Source of the DNA: Sunxiuqinia sp963678245 | GTDB taxonomy: Bacteria > Bacteroidota > Bacteroidia > Bacteroidales > Prolixibacteraceae | Length of the DNA: 64,000 bases | NCBI GenBank assembly: GCA_965140765.1 | Contig: OZ223309.1 | Location: 2,294,001-2,358,000, forward strand | Direction of reading: 5' to 3' | In this document: in pieces, positions 1 to 10,293 of the stretch | Layout: every line of letters begins with the position of its first letter | How positions within the stretch are numbered: the stretch's first letter is position 1 | Notes under the pieces: generated by a model | Databases searched by the model: none | Told to the model about the DNA's origin: nothing | The model's input: only the letters and a program-made list of their open reading frames with translations | Program-made: the position numbers and the translations under genes

Positions 1-82
1 GAGCATGCAATGAAATACCCAGTAATATAAGTAAAAAGCAAACAAGGATTGCTGTAGTAAACCGTAACTTGTTGTTGTTCAT
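1..82 (-). CDS. Exported protein, N-terminal 27 codons only
   Basis: An ATG at 82-80 on the minus strand opens a frame that runs off the left window edge without a stop. It begins MNNNKLRFTTAILVCF and continues with a hydrophobic stretch, a typical Sec signal peptide with a basic start. It lies 6 bp downstream of the GH105 stop codon, so it is almost certainly the next cistron of the polysaccharide-utilisation operon and probably another exported glycan-degrading protein. Nothing of the mature protein is visible, so the function is unknown. It is a partial gene, cut by the window and not broken. Confidence 0.6.
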   Translation of the reverse strand, partial: MNNNKLRFTTAILVCFLLILLGISLHA

Positions 83-88
83 AATTTA

Positions 89-1318
89 CTACTCTTTTAG
101 GAATTTCTCCATTAAATGCATCTCCGAACCAGCGAGTATTACAGCACCTAAACCGTGTATATCATTTAATTTTACGGGTCTGTCGTAGTAGAAACTAATG
201 TTGTCCCTTATTCCAGTACCCACACAAATATCTTCGACTTCTCCTGTTTCAATGATTTTCTCACTAAGACCAGCCCACCCATTCTGGGCAATGCTTGCAT
301 AAGATGAAGCAATCCATCCATTATTGACAGCTGTTGCAATCCCATATACAAACATAGCTGTTGCAGAACTCTCCAGATACGAATCGGCCCTGTTGATAAC
401 CTGATGCCACATTCCTGTGTAATCCTGATGTCTTGAGATTCCGATAATCTGTTCTTCCAATATTTCTAAAACCTCTTTTTTATCAGGATGGTTATCAGGC
501 ATTAATTTTAACAACTCAACATTAGCCATCATCACCCAACCATTACAACGCCCCCAATGAGCAACCCCATTTTGTTGATTATCACTGTACCAACAATGAT
601 AATACAAGCCGTTGTTTTCGTTATAAAGGTATTTTCTGAAGTTTTTAACCTGGGTTATTGCAGTCTCAAGGTATTTAGAATCACCTTTGATTCTATACAT
701 ACGCGCAAGAAAAGGCACACTCATATAAAGATCGTCTGCCCAGAGGGTCATTTCACGTGGGAAGTCACGGACAAATGTGCCGTCTTCAATACGCTTTTCC
801 TCATTCATGATATAGTTGGCAGCTCTTTCAAGATAGGGCATATAACGGTTGTCTTTGTCATGACCCCAAACATCACAAAGCCCAGCTGCCATTGCTCCGC
901 AATCATCTAGCAATGATAATCGGAAATACTGGTAGAAAGAGGTCCATTTATAATCTGCCTCGTACTGTTTTTGGAAATACTCAAGATTATCATAAATAAA
1001 GCGATAGTTCTTTATTGCATATTTTTGATATTCATTATTCCCGGTCACTTCGCTCAATCGAACCATAGCAATTGCCAGTACCCCATTCCAATATGACCAT
1101 TGATTGTAAGGGCTTTCTATTTTATAGTCGGGTGATAAAGGGAGGTTCTTTGAATCGTCAAAAAGTTCTTTCGTTTTTTTATTGACTACTTTGTAAGAGG
1201 TGTTCTCAATGATGTTATTGGCTACTTTCTGAATTACTTCGTAATCATTTTGTGCTGATAATTTTCCGTAACATATGGAAAAAACGAAAACCGCGATTAT
1301 TAATAAATACTTTTTCAT
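89..1318 (-). CDS. GH105-type unsaturated rhamnogalacturonyl/glucuronyl hydrolase
   Basis: A 409-residue secreted enzyme with a Sec signal peptide over about residues 1-22. GH105 enzymes remove the 4,5-unsaturated uronic acid that polysaccharide lyases leave at the non-reducing end. The (alpha/alpha)6-barrel signatures visible are LDDCGAM near residue 138, WADDLYMSVPF near 193 with D195 or D196 as the likely catalytic Asp, and HWGRCNGW near 254. Length matches the family (about 370-410). It sits 27 bp downstream of the CE12 gene in the same operon. Family membership is confident; substrate (rhamnogalacturonan or another uronan such as ulvan) is inferred. Confidence 0.85.
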   Translation of the reverse strand: MKKYLLIIAVFVFSICYGKLSAQNDYEVIQKVANNIIENTSYKVVNKKTKELFDDSKNLPLSPDYKIESPYNQWSYWNGVLAIAMVRLSEVTGNNEYQKYAIKNYRFIYDNLEYFQKQYEADYKWTSFYQYFRLSLLDDCGAMAAGLCDVWGHDKDNRYMPYLERAANYIMNEEKRIEDGTFVRDFPREMTLWADDLYMSVPFLARMYRIKGDSKYLETAITQVKNFRKYLYNENNGLYYHCWYSDNQQNGVAHWGRCNGWVMMANVELLKLMPDNHPDKKEVLEILEEQIIGISRHQDYTGMWHQVINRADSYLESSATAMFVYGIATAVNNGWIASSYASIAQNGWAGLSEKIIETGEVEDICVGTGIRDNISFYYDRPVKLNDIHGLGAVILAGSEMHLMEKFLKE

Positions 1319-1345
1319 ATTGAAAAATTTAGAGTTGTTAATTTA

Positions 1346-2134
1346 TCATTCATGAGTTTCAAGTTTTGAATGGTTTTTTATAGAATTATCAAATCTTGAA
1401 AGTTCCATTAGTACTAGTTTGGCAAATTCAAGGGCGCCCTTTTCCGACAAGTGTGTATTATCTTCCCTGCCTTCAGGAAAATTAACGGTAGGTTCAACCC
1501 ACATGTAAATATCTTTTGATTCTTCTACACCTAGCTTATTGACAAAATCAGTTGTCAATTTATTCATGTCAACAAGCAGTACCTTTGATTCTTTACTTAA
1601 TTCTTTTACCGCACTTACATACTCACCATGCGTATCTTCCAAGTCTCCATTTTTATTGAATACTCGCCTGGCAATTGGAGTAAATAAAATGGGTTTTGCC
1701 CCCTTTTTTAGTGCTTCTTTTACAAACATTTCAAGATTATCTTTGTACAAACCGTATGGAGCAGCGTAGAGATGTCCTTTCTCTTTCTTTTCATCATTAT
1801 GCCCAAACTGAATGAATAAATAGTCACTATCCTGTATATCAGAGATTGTTTTTCCCCACAAACCTTCGCTTATAAAGCTTCTAGTACTTCTTCCTCCTTT
1901 TGCATAATTATACACCGTCACACTATCATCAACAAAATCATGGAGAACCTGCGCCCAGCCAGTTTCAGGAAATTCTTCGGGCTTTTTATTAGCCATTGTT
2001 GAATCTCCAATAGTAAAAATTGTTATATGATTTTTTTGAGTTGGATCATTTTCACTAGAACAGCCTGAATAGCTAAGGGTTACCAGGACTAAGGCTAACT
2101 CGCAAATAATTTCGTTTAATTTCATCTCGCACAT
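1346..2134 (-). CDS. CE12-type rhamnogalacturonan acetylesterase (SGNH hydrolase)
   Basis: A 262-residue SGNH/GDSL-fold esterase. Block I is IGDSTMANK with the nucleophile Ser near residue 45, FGHNDEKK provides the Gly/Asn oxyanion residues, and DNTHLSEKGA near the C-terminus supplies the catalytic Asp and His. This arrangement is typical of the CE12 pectin/rhamnogalacturonan acetylesterases. A lipobox-like SYSGC ends the signal sequence (Cys about 25), so it may be a lipoprotein. The start could equally be the second Met at 2125. A 250-bp gap separates it from DUF1593 upstream. It probably deacetylates oligosaccharides so that the GH105 and GH29 partners can act. Confidence 0.85.
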   Translation of the reverse strand: MCEMKLNEIICELALVLVTLSYSGCSSENDPTQKNHITIFTIGDSTMANKKPEEFPETGWAQVLHDFVDDSVTVYNYAKGGRSTRSFISEGLWGKTISDIQDSDYLFIQFGHNDEKKEKGHLYAAPYGLYKDNLEMFVKEALKKGAKPILFTPIARRVFNKNGDLEDTHGEYVSAVKELSKESKVLLVDMNKLTTDFVNKLGVEESKDIYMWVEPTVNFPEGREDNTHLSEKGALEFAKLVLMELSRFDNSIKNHSKLETHE

Positions 2135-2384
2135 AAAATTTAGTTATCGCTCTCTCAACTGATAATTTTCCTTGGTACCAAAGGATCCATATTACCAGGG
2201 AAATCGTCACGACCTCAAAATCGGTACTCTTGTACAAAAAATCTTCCCTCCTTCATTAGGAGTTCTTTTCCTTCTCTTCACAACTTGCACTATAATCAAA
2301 TATGTCAGTGCCACTCGGAAATTTTTTTTTTGTTTTCAGAAACACCAGAAATTTCAAACCACTGCTCAATCAGTTCTTTTTTGT

Positions 2385-3818
2385 TCAAAGAGATGGTCTC
2401 TGTACACTTTCCGGGGAAAACAATTGTTTATGGCATTTTTCGCTAGTAACTATAATTCGTTTATACCGGGTTAAAGCTGGTATACCATCATCGGTAACTT
2501 CACAAATGATATGAATTGTTTCGCCTTCTTTTATATCATTTGGTAAATTGAAATAGACCGTTGGATCTTTTGTCTCTTTAAAAGAAACAGTTCCTTTGTA
2601 TGTTCCCGCTTCAACATATTGCCACCAGTGAAACAACAAATTGTCTCCATCAGGATCTTCAGACGCACTCGCATTAATGGTTATTCTTGTTCCGTTTTTT
2701 TTAATCAGATTTTCATCGCAGGAGATTCTAACAATCGGATGATGATTCGCCGAATCATAATTCATTACGCACCAATCAGCGCGAGCAGCAAAATCATTTT
2801 GGAATGCAGGAATCCAACGGTAAATGGTTTTATATTTATTACCGTCGTCGCTGGCACTCACCCAAATTCCTTCTTCTTTCTCGAATCTGCCGCCCCAACC
2901 GCCCCATGAAGGATGCTCTATATTTTGCAACCCCGTTGGAATTTCATGCATGAACGAAGGGGAATCTCCTTCTGATATAAAATCGCCCGTTTGCCTACCT
3001 GGTTTATACAGCCGTTCTGTGTAAATATTGCAAAGTTCACCATGGTTAAAAAGGATGTTTTCATTCATCCATTCTCCTTTATAATATTTCTGTAATGCCA
3101 TCGGAACTCTCTTTCTCCATGGATAACCAATACTCTCAAACGCAGTACTGACAATAACAGTTAGCCCAGGCCAATTATGCCGTATATAGTTATGATACGT
3201 ACTATCCTGAAACATGATCAGGAATAACTTTGCTTTTTGCGTAACTTCCGCTTTTCGTTCAGGGTGTTTTTCCTCAATAGTTTTTAAGGCACGAGCAATT
3301 GTATTAGATCCGCCCCAAGCCTGAAGCCAGACGGCAGATGTGTCAGGATCAAGCAAAACGTCGGTAATATGATTTGACCCTGGCGTTTCAACATCCATAT
3401 CACCCGGCAAATCGATGTTGCCCGTATAAATCTGTTTTTCCAATTCTTCGGGAGAGGGATAGTGTTTGTCGTGATTTAAAAGCTTAGGATATACAGAAGC
3501 ATATGCTTCTATCTGTTTATTAATCCATGGGTCATCTTTCCATTTGCGCCCAGGGTCACCTCCTCTACCTTTCCAATGAAATTTTGAACTTGACCGGATT
3601 AATCCTTTCACATCAAACTCGTTGGTATATAGAAGAAAACGAACCATTGACATGCGGTCATCTCCCTCTCCATCAGTAGTTACAATCACCCGGATTTTCT
3701 TCTGCTTGTTCTCTCCAACCTGATTTTGAATCTGGTTGTCGCAACTCAAAAGAGCCCCCAAGTAAAAACAACATAACAACCATTTAATATTTAATGACAC
3801 ACCTATTACTCTAATCAT
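2385..3818 (-). CDS. DUF1593 nucleoside-hydrolase-like lipoprotein
   Basis: The frame is open from 3905, but the Met at 3818 is the better start. It lies 5 bp after the fucosidase stop and directly precedes a lipoprotein signal peptide ending LGALLSC. The roughly 477-residue product starts its mature part with RVIVTTDGEGDDRMSMVRFL, the Asp-rich opening of DUF1593 proteins, which resemble inosine-uridine nucleoside hydrolases. A C-terminal Ig-like module (ASASEDPDGDNLLFHWWQY) follows. Such proteins are common in PULs, and a glycan-related hydrolase role is likely, but no reaction can be assigned from sequence. The C-terminal tail after TRYKRIIVTSEK looks slightly longer than usual. Confidence 0.8.
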   Translation of the reverse strand: MIRVIGVSLNIKWLLCCFYLGALLSCDNQIQNQVGENKQKKIRVIVTTDGEGDDRMSMVRFLLYTNEFDVKGLIRSSSKFHWKGRGGDPGRKWKDDPWINKQIEAYASVYPKLLNHDKHYPSPEELEKQIYTGNIDLPGDMDVETPGSNHITDVLLDPDTSAVWLQAWGGSNTIARALKTIEEKHPERKAEVTQKAKLFLIMFQDSTYHNYIRHNWPGLTVIVSTAFESIGYPWRKRVPMALQKYYKGEWMNENILFNHGELCNIYTERLYKPGRQTGDFISEGDSPSFMHEIPTGLQNIEHPSWGGWGGRFEKEEGIWVSASDDGNKYKTIYRWIPAFQNDFAARADWCVMNYDSANHHPIVRISCDENLIKKNGTRITINASASEDPDGDNLLFHWWQYVEAGTYKGTVSFKETKDPTVYFNLPNDIKEGETIHIICEVTDDGIPALTRYKRIIVTSEKCHKQLFSPESVQRPSL

Positions 3819-3822
3819 AATC

Positions 3823-5223
3823 TCAATCTTGAATAATATTTTCCACCTTAAATACCCAGGCATGCTGACTTGGGTTGTTTGCCGGAGTGACATTCGGAGG
3901 GACAATATTTAGGTTATTTTTTGAGACTGTATATTTTACTTTTCCCTCGTATCCCAACATCGATACTTTTCCTACTCTATTGATTCCTTCAACTTGAATA
4001 GGCTCTTCAGGCCAAGTAGTAGACAATACATACAGGTCATTATTTTTACTTGTATAAAAAACTTTAGTATCTGTTGCTACATCAGGTGCATTATTCCATT
4101 TCTCTGTGTTATAAATTGCCTCTCCATTTATTTGAAGCCATTGTCCAATATCATATAGTCGTTGTTGCATAATGACAGGAATTCTACCATCTGCAGTAGG
4201 CCCTATATTTAAGAGCAAATTACCTCCACGTGCAACTTTATCGATAAGTAAATGAATCAATTCTTTGGACGTTGAATAGTCTTCCAGAATCTCATTCCGC
4301 TTATAACCAAATGATCCACCAATACCTCGGCATTCCTCCCACGGGCGCGTCATTACTTTACCTGTTGTATTTTTACGAGAGCCAAGTCCATATTCAGTCG
4401 TGAAAAAACCTCCGTTTTTTCCACGTGTTTCTTTACCCCAACGGTCATTTACAACAATCTCGTCTTTCACTGGTGAATCGTTATATAGCCATTGTAAGAA
4501 GTCCGTACTTTTAAAGTCTTTTGATAAGTAATCCCATTCACCATCAGTCCATAGGATATGGGGGTTATAATCTGTAACAAGCTCTTTCATCTGTGGAATC
4601 ATATATTGATCAACATATTCTTCTATAGTTTCTTTTTTGTACAAAGGATGAAACCACTCAAGTAAAGAATAGTAAACTCCCATTTTTAACCCTTCTTCTT
4701 TCACAGCGTCTGACACTTCTTTCAGCAGATTCATATGGGGACCAATATCGACGGAGTTCCAATTAGGCGAGTATTTTGAAGGCCAAAGAGCAAAACCTTC
4801 GTGGTGTTTTGCTGTAATTACGACATACTTTGCACCAGAATTCTTTAAACAATTTGCCCAATCTTTGGCATTAAACATCTCGGCTTTAAATCCACAAACA
4901 AAATCACGGTATTTGAAATCCGCGCCATAGACTCTATTATGAAAATCTTTAAAATACTGTTTTACAGGAGTGTCCCATAGTAGTCGTCTCCAATAATGCT
5001 CAGCATATTTTTCGTGTATACTTACACTGTCTCTTATTGTTGGAGCATAAGACGGAACTGAGTATAACCCCCAATGTATAAAAATCCCAAACTTGGCATT
5101 TTCGAACCATGAAGGAATCGGCCTACTATCAATTGACTCCCATGTTGATTCATATTTTCTTTGAGACCACCCAGGTTCAACGGAAACCAAAACAAAAAAA
5201 ATAAATAGAATTAAAATTCTCAT
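3823..5223 (-). CDS. GH29 alpha-L-fucosidase
   Basis: A 466-residue secreted enzyme (signal peptide about 1-20, ending near WSQ) that hydrolyses terminal alpha-L-fucose. GH29 signatures are WFENAKFGIFIHWGLYS near residue 39, AKHHEGFALWPS near 138, and ILWTDGEW near 223. D227 in the last motif fits the nucleophile position. The C-terminal part is a short beta-sandwich. It follows susD (217-bp gap) and runs into the DUF1593 gene with only 4 bp between them, so the two are probably co-translated. It implies fucose in the target glycan, for example fucosylated rhamnogalacturonan side chains. Confidence 0.9.
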   Translation of the reverse strand: MRILILFIFFVLVSVEPGWSQRKYESTWESIDSRPIPSWFENAKFGIFIHWGLYSVPSYAPTIRDSVSIHEKYAEHYWRRLLWDTPVKQYFKDFHNRVYGADFKYRDFVCGFKAEMFNAKDWANCLKNSGAKYVVITAKHHEGFALWPSKYSPNWNSVDIGPHMNLLKEVSDAVKEEGLKMGVYYSLLEWFHPLYKKETIEEYVDQYMIPQMKELVTDYNPHILWTDGEWDYLSKDFKSTDFLQWLYNDSPVKDEIVVNDRWGKETRGKNGGFFTTEYGLGSRKNTTGKVMTRPWEECRGIGGSFGYKRNEILEDYSTSKELIHLLIDKVARGGNLLLNIGPTADGRIPVIMQQRLYDIGQWLQINGEAIYNTEKWNNAPDVATDTKVFYTSKNNDLYVLSTTWPEEPIQVEGINRVGKVSMLGYEGKVKYTVSKNNLNIVPPNVTPANNPSQHAWVFKVENIIQD

Positions 5224-5440
5224 AGACTTTTAAGTATTATATTATCAGTCAGTTTTGACTGTTAGCATTTTAGATTTAAGTCTCGTCAAAGAATATTTAG
5301 TTTCTTTAGACGCATATTTTCATTAGTGATTAAAATATCTTTTTAAACTATCTCACTTTTTGATAATCCATGGATTAATACGCTTATCGAATCACTGAAT
5401 GAACAAATCTAGTTCACCAGGATCAGGATGAGATTGAATG

Positions 5441-6916
5441 CTATTCCAATGCCCCGTTGTTCGCAATTTCGCTAGGAGGTATCTGCCAATAAACGAAAGA
5501 AGGGGTTATTCCCTTTGACTGCTGTATGAGATCAAAACGATCTTTTCGAACCAAGTCAAACCAACGTTTACCTTCCAACATAAATTCGTACCCACGCTCT
5601 CTCAAGATCATTTCATCAAATTCTGACTGCGAGAGGCCAGATGGCAAATCTGCTTGGGATGAAACATTAAGATCTAATCCATACGCTCTTCTTCTAATCT
5701 TATTGATAGCGCTATATGCCTCATCTGTAGGGCCATTAATCTTATTTTCAGCCTCTGCGAAAATGAGTAAAACATCTGCATATCTCATTAGATAAAAATC
5801 ATTTCCAGCAGCAGTTTCTTCGATCCCAACCGGGTCTCTATATTTCCCGAAAGCAAAATCCCCTATCCCCTCTAAGTCTACAGGTATCATTTCGCCATTG
5901 ACTTCTAGTTCTTTATATAGATTCATGCTTTTCCTTGGGTCAGCATCATCCCAGTTTGCGATAAGGTCACAATTCCCTCTTGCTGCTAACAATAAAATTC
6001 CCCGAGCTGCCATTCCTGCATCTTTTGCAATGTCTCCCGGTCCAAGAGGAGCCAAAATTGAAGGTATAAATGATCCATATCCTACAGCTTCATGAAACTT
6101 GATGGAAAACACATCACTCGAGTTTGTTGGGGAGGAATGAGAAAAAATGATATCAAAATCACTTTCCAACTCATAGCTAAAGGTTACTTTATTGTCTATA
6201 ACCTCCTTTGCTTTGTCTCTGGCATCTACCCATTTTTCTCTTGTTAAATAGACGTCTGCCAAAAATACTTTGGCAGCACCGGCAGTAGCTCTTCCAGGCT
6301 TGCTTGTGGTGTTAGGCAAATTATCTTCAGCAAATTTCAAATCCCCAATGATCAAATCATATATGTCATCAATTTCAGCTAACGGGGCATTTGCATCATC
6401 TGCAGTTAAAACAGCTTTTGTTCTCAAAGGAACGCTCCCCCAAGTTCGAACTAAGTAGTAATAAAGTATCCCCCTGATAAATCGAGCTTCAGCTATCGCA
6501 GTATTGGTAATAGTTTGATCCAGATCTGATTTGCCTACTCGATCTATTAACAAATTAGCCCTTCCAATTGCTCTATAGAAACTCTTCCAAGCATTCAGCG
6601 GATTGTTAAATATTTCATCAAATCTATATTCTTCATACGGAGCAAGCCATGTTGAGCGGTTATTTGCATATTCCGCCTGAACAGCCAGAAACGTTGTGTA
6701 ATTAGATTCCCATAACCTACCACGGCTTTTTGTCATGGGTTCATATACTCCTGTAATCGCTGCCTCCAACGTCTCCTCATTGAGATTTTCAAAACTTATT
6801 AAACTTGGGGGATCTTCCTCCAATAGTCCTTCACACGAAGAGAAGCAAAACACTGTTAAAATAAAAAAAATGAAATAGATATGTGTTTTGTTTATAAATC
6901 CGTTTGACTTATACAT
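5441..6916 (-). CDS. SusD/RagB-family glycan-binding lipoprotein (A)
   Basis: A 491-residue outer-membrane surface lipoprotein. The signal peptide ends FCFSSC (Cys 28) and is followed by acidic residues, the usual surface-export pattern in Bacteroidota. TPR-type helices include RFIRGILYYYLVRTWGSVPLRT near residue 143 and the conserved C-terminal RRRAYG and ERGYEFMLEGKRWFDLVR motifs. SusD proteins form the lid over their SusC barrel and capture oligosaccharides. It begins 21 bp after the susC (A) stop, so the pair is co-expressed. Specificity cannot be read from sequence. Confidence 0.93.
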   Translation of the reverse strand: MYKSNGFINKTHIYFIFFILTVFCFSSCEGLLEEDPPSLISFENLNEETLEAAITGVYEPMTKSRGRLWESNYTTFLAVQAEYANNRSTWLAPYEEYRFDEIFNNPLNAWKSFYRAIGRANLLIDRVGKSDLDQTITNTAIAEARFIRGILYYYLVRTWGSVPLRTKAVLTADDANAPLAEIDDIYDLIIGDLKFAEDNLPNTTSKPGRATAGAAKVFLADVYLTREKWVDARDKAKEVIDNKVTFSYELESDFDIIFSHSSPTNSSDVFSIKFHEAVGYGSFIPSILAPLGPGDIAKDAGMAARGILLLAARGNCDLIANWDDADPRKSMNLYKELEVNGEMIPVDLEGIGDFAFGKYRDPVGIEETAAGNDFYLMRYADVLLIFAEAENKINGPTDEAYSAINKIRRRAYGLDLNVSSQADLPSGLSQSEFDEMILRERGYEFMLEGKRWFDLVRKDRFDLIQQSKGITPSFVYWQIPPSEIANNGALE

Positions 6917-6937
6917 AACTTGTTTGTTTTAAATAAT

Positions 6938-9900
6938 TTAAAAAATAACATTTAATCCCAACGTAAAAGTTTTAACACTTGGATAAGCTCCATTATCAAC
7001 TCCTTGTCTCAGATCATTGCCACTAAATGTATTTACCTCTGGATCATATCCCGAATAATTTGTGATGGTTAACAAGTTTTGCACACTGACATATAAATTC
7101 AGAGAATTCGCGAAACTACTCGGCATAAGAACATGATAACCCAGTTTTATATTCTTCAATCTCAAATAAGAAGCATCTTCTAGAAAACGATCGTCAAAAG
7201 GGGTCGATTTCACCATATTTTCGGCACTCGGATTAGGGAAAAAATCTTTAATATTTCTAATTTTATTAGTTTCTACATCCGGGTAAGCGAGCTGTGATTG
7301 CAATAAAGAGTTATGAATGCTTCCTCCTGTAGTTCCCTGCCAATTCATGTCCAATGTGAATTTTTTATATGTTCCATTGATATTTAGTCCATAAACAAAA
7401 TCTGGTAAGCTTGTGCCAACAACTTGTCGATCCAAATCATTGATAGTGCCGTCATTATTAAGATCATCATATAGAGGATTTCCATCCTCATCAAATCCCA
7501 AAAACTTAACGAGATAGAACGATGAAATGCTTTCGCCTTCTCGAATCAACACAGTTGCTCCCTCTCTTGACGATAGGATGTCCTTTCCTCCATTAGTCTG
7601 TAAAACTTCATTCGTATTTTTGGAAAGATTAAATTCAAAATCAAATTCAAGATCATTCGAGATGTTGGTTGTTGCTCCTAGTACCAGCTCAAGGCCACTA
7701 TTTTTTATTTTTCCAACATTATCCAGAATTTCTGAAAAACCACTACTCGCCGGCAAGGACACGTTTGCAATTAGATCGTCAGTCACTTTATGATAATAAT
7801 CAACCCCCAATCTATAGCGGTTATTAACAAAGCTTAAATCAAGTCCAATATTTGTTTGAGTAGTGGTTTCCCATGTAATTGAAGGACTTGGCAAGTTTGG
7901 AGCTAAAGCAGGAATTAGCGATGTTCCTGATCCCTGCGGAGAAGAAACTATCTCAGCTATCGTCAAGGATGTATATGGATCAATTGCCTGATTTCCAGAC
8001 TTACCCCAACTAGCCCTTAACTTTAAATTAGATACATTTAGGTTTTTTATAAATTCTTCGTTTGAGATACGCCACGCTGCTGAAAATGCCGGAAATATCG
8101 AATACTTGTTGTCCTCTCCAAAACGAGAAGAACCATCCCGCCTTACACTACTCGAAAATAAATACTTATCATACAGATTTATGTCAGCTCTTACAAACTG
8201 TGAAACTAAAACACTTTTGATAATATTGGTCACTGGAGGACTAATTGTACTAGCAGCCTGAATTGAATTATTTTCCAAATCATCGGTTGGTAAATCTGCG
8301 GCAGAGATTTCCAAAAATCGTAGGTTATCTTCCTGAAAGGACACACCCGCAGTAGCTTTCAAATTAATATCTTCTGTGAATGTTTTGTTATACTCCATAA
8401 AATTTTCCAAAACCGTACTCATTTGTTCTCGCGTATCTAATTCAATTGTCTGTGCGCCAAGGTTCGGAAGGGTACTGGGAAAATAAGAGTCAGTTCTTCT
8501 ATTGCTATAATCAACACCAAGCCTAGTTCTATTATTCAGTCCTTCCAGTAATTTAATATCTAAATCCAGGCTCGATAATACCTGATGAGTTGTATTGCGA
8601 TCCAAAGCTTCTGTTAAAGCATAGGGATTTTCTAAATCAATTCCGCTGAAACCGAAAGGAGAAACATCTGCATATGTTCCATCACTATTAAACGGAGGAA
8701 CATTGGGTGAGGCTGTTAATACTGAACCGACTCCATTTTTCCCCTTCTGACGAGTATTTGTACCATCAAAAGCAACAAAACCGTTTTGGATGGCTTTTGA
8801 AATATTCATCCTCCCGACTAATCTAACTCTCTCACCAATTTTGTTGTCAAGATTAACTCTTAGTGAATATCTTTTAAAATTTGTAGTCTCTGCAATTCCG
8901 TCTTGGTTTAAGTAACCTACTGACATGAAATATTTCGTTTGTTCTGTTCCTCCCGAAATACTTAAATCATGCGATTGCTGAATTGCCGGATTGTATATTT
9001 CGTCTTGCCAATCGGTGTTTGAACCTCCATACAAATTGAGTTGTTCTGTTGCGACTGCTATTTCATCTGAAGAAAAACCTGAAAGTGGGTTATTATAATA
9101 ATCCAGTACATATTTAGAATATTCATCACCAGACATCAAATCTATTTTCTTCCTTAAATTCTGCACTGCGAAATAGGTAGTATATGTGAGCTTAGAACTA
9201 CCTTGTTTGCCTGATTTAGTAGTGACTAAAATAACACCATTTGAAGCCCTTGAACCGTAAATAGAAGTTGCCGCTGCGTCTTTAAGAACTTCAACAGAAG
9301 CAATGTCATTCGGATTAATTGTGGATAGACCGTTGTTACCGCTTACATCAAAATTATAAAGAGGAATTCCATCAACTACATATAAAGGCTCAGTTCCTCC
9401 TGCAAAAGATGATACACCCCTCACCCTTACACTAATACCAGCCCCTGGCTGTCCTGAACTTTGTAATACCTGTACTCCTGCCAATCTGCCTTGTATGCCT
9501 TGCTCTAAACTTGTTGTGGGTTGTGCAACAAATACGTCTTCATCTAGAGACGAAACTGCTCCTGTTAAGTCGCTCTTTTTTACTGTTCCATATCCGATAG
9601 CTACGACCTCTTCTATTCCAACGGATTCTTCACTTAAGGTCACATCAATTGTCTCCTTACCTTTAACAGGGATTTCTTGTTTCTTCATTCCTACAAATGA
9701 AAATACCAGAATGGCATCTCCTGAAACGCCTGAGATGGAATAATTACCATCATCATCAGTTATCGTGCCTGTTGTCGTACCCTTGATGACTACGGTAACA
9801 CCCGGCAGTGACTGACCTGATGAATCAGTAACTTTTCCTCTTATGTTCTTCTGTTGAACAGATAAATCGGTGGATTCTGTGGTTAAAATTATTTGCCGGT

Positions 9901-10237
9901 CCTTAATCATTACTCTGACATTGGTCCTGTCAAATAGTTGTGTTAGGATTTCTCCAACTTCTTCCTCATCGACATTAATGTCAACTTTCCGATTCACATC
10001 AACCAATTTTTGATTGAAAAGAAAAAAGAAACTAGTTTGATTCTCAATCTCATTTAAAACTTCAATCACTTTAACATCTCTCATTTCCATTGAAAGACGT
10101 GCTTGCTGTGAAAAAGATTTTAGAGCCCAGGACTGGGATACAAAGAATAGCACAAAGAATAAACTTAAACGCATCACTTTCCAAAATTTAATCAGTGAGC
10201 AGATTAACTCTGACACCCAGATTCGTTTTTTTTTCAT
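6938..10237 (-). CDS. SusC/RagA TonB-dependent transducer (A) with STN domain
   Basis: A 1099-residue outer-membrane oligosaccharide importer. Order: signal sequence (to about residue 45, SFSQQ), STN signalling domain (about 48-118), carboxypeptidase-regulatory-like beta-sandwich (about 132-215), TonB-box area ending VVAIGYGTV, plug (about 220-340, with DAAATSIYGSRASNGVILVTT), then the 22-strand barrel ending in phenylalanine. An STN domain means it reports substrate to the FecR anti-sigma gene directly upstream. Residues 1-217 are identical to those of SusC (B), while plug and barrel are only family-level similar, so this is a mosaic gene. The MKKKRIW start is kept because it is identical in both copies. 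Confidence 0.95.
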   Translation of the reverse strand: MKKKRIWVSELICSLIKFWKVMRLSLFFVLFFVSQSWALKSFSQQARLSMEMRDVKVIEVLNEIENQTSFFFLFNQKLVDVNRKVDINVDEEEVGEILTQLFDRTNVRVMIKDRQIILTTESTDLSVQQKNIRGKVTDSSGQSLPGVTVVIKGTTTGTITDDDGNYSISGVSGDAILVFSFVGMKKQEIPVKGKETIDVTLSEESVGIEEVVAIGYGTVKKSDLTGAVSSLDEDVFVAQPTTSLEQGIQGRLAGVQVLQSSGQPGAGISVRVRGVSSFAGGTEPLYVVDGIPLYNFDVSGNNGLSTINPNDIASVEVLKDAAATSIYGSRASNGVILVTTKSGKQGSSKLTYTTYFAVQNLRKKIDLMSGDEYSKYVLDYYNNPLSGFSSDEIAVATEQLNLYGGSNTDWQDEIYNPAIQQSHDLSISGGTEQTKYFMSVGYLNQDGIAETTNFKRYSLRVNLDNKIGERVRLVGRMNISKAIQNGFVAFDGTNTRQKGKNGVGSVLTASPNVPPFNSDGTYADVSPFGFSGIDLENPYALTEALDRNTTHQVLSSLDLDIKLLEGLNNRTRLGVDYSNRRTDSYFPSTLPNLGAQTIELDTREQMSTVLENFMEYNKTFTEDINLKATAGVSFQEDNLRFLEISAADLPTDDLENNSIQAASTISPPVTNIIKSVLVSQFVRADINLYDKYLFSSSVRRDGSSRFGEDNKYSIFPAFSAAWRISNEEFIKNLNVSNLKLRASWGKSGNQAIDPYTSLTIAEIVSSPQGSGTSLIPALAPNLPSPSITWETTTQTNIGLDLSFVNNRYRLGVDYYHKVTDDLIANVSLPASSGFSEILDNVGKIKNSGLELVLGATTNISNDLEFDFEFNLSKNTNEVLQTNGGKDILSSREGATVLIREGESISSFYLVKFLGFDEDGNPLYDDLNNDGTINDLDRQVVGTSLPDFVYGLNINGTYKKFTLDMNWQGTTGGSIHNSLLQSQLAYPDVETNKIRNIKDFFPNPSAENMVKSTPFDDRFLEDASYLRLKNIKLGYHVLMPSSFANSLNLYVSVQNLLTITNYSGYDPEVNTFSGNDLRQGVDNGAYPSVKTFTLGLNVIF

Positions 10238-10293
10238 AAATTTGATTCATTAAGTGGTTAAATATTTACTAGCATTACACTACTTGATTCATG

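Noticed and set aside
2172..2514. Plus-strand frames between the CE12 and DUF1593 genes
   Set aside because: Low-complexity, overlapping the DUF1593 3' end, and without homology that I can recognise.
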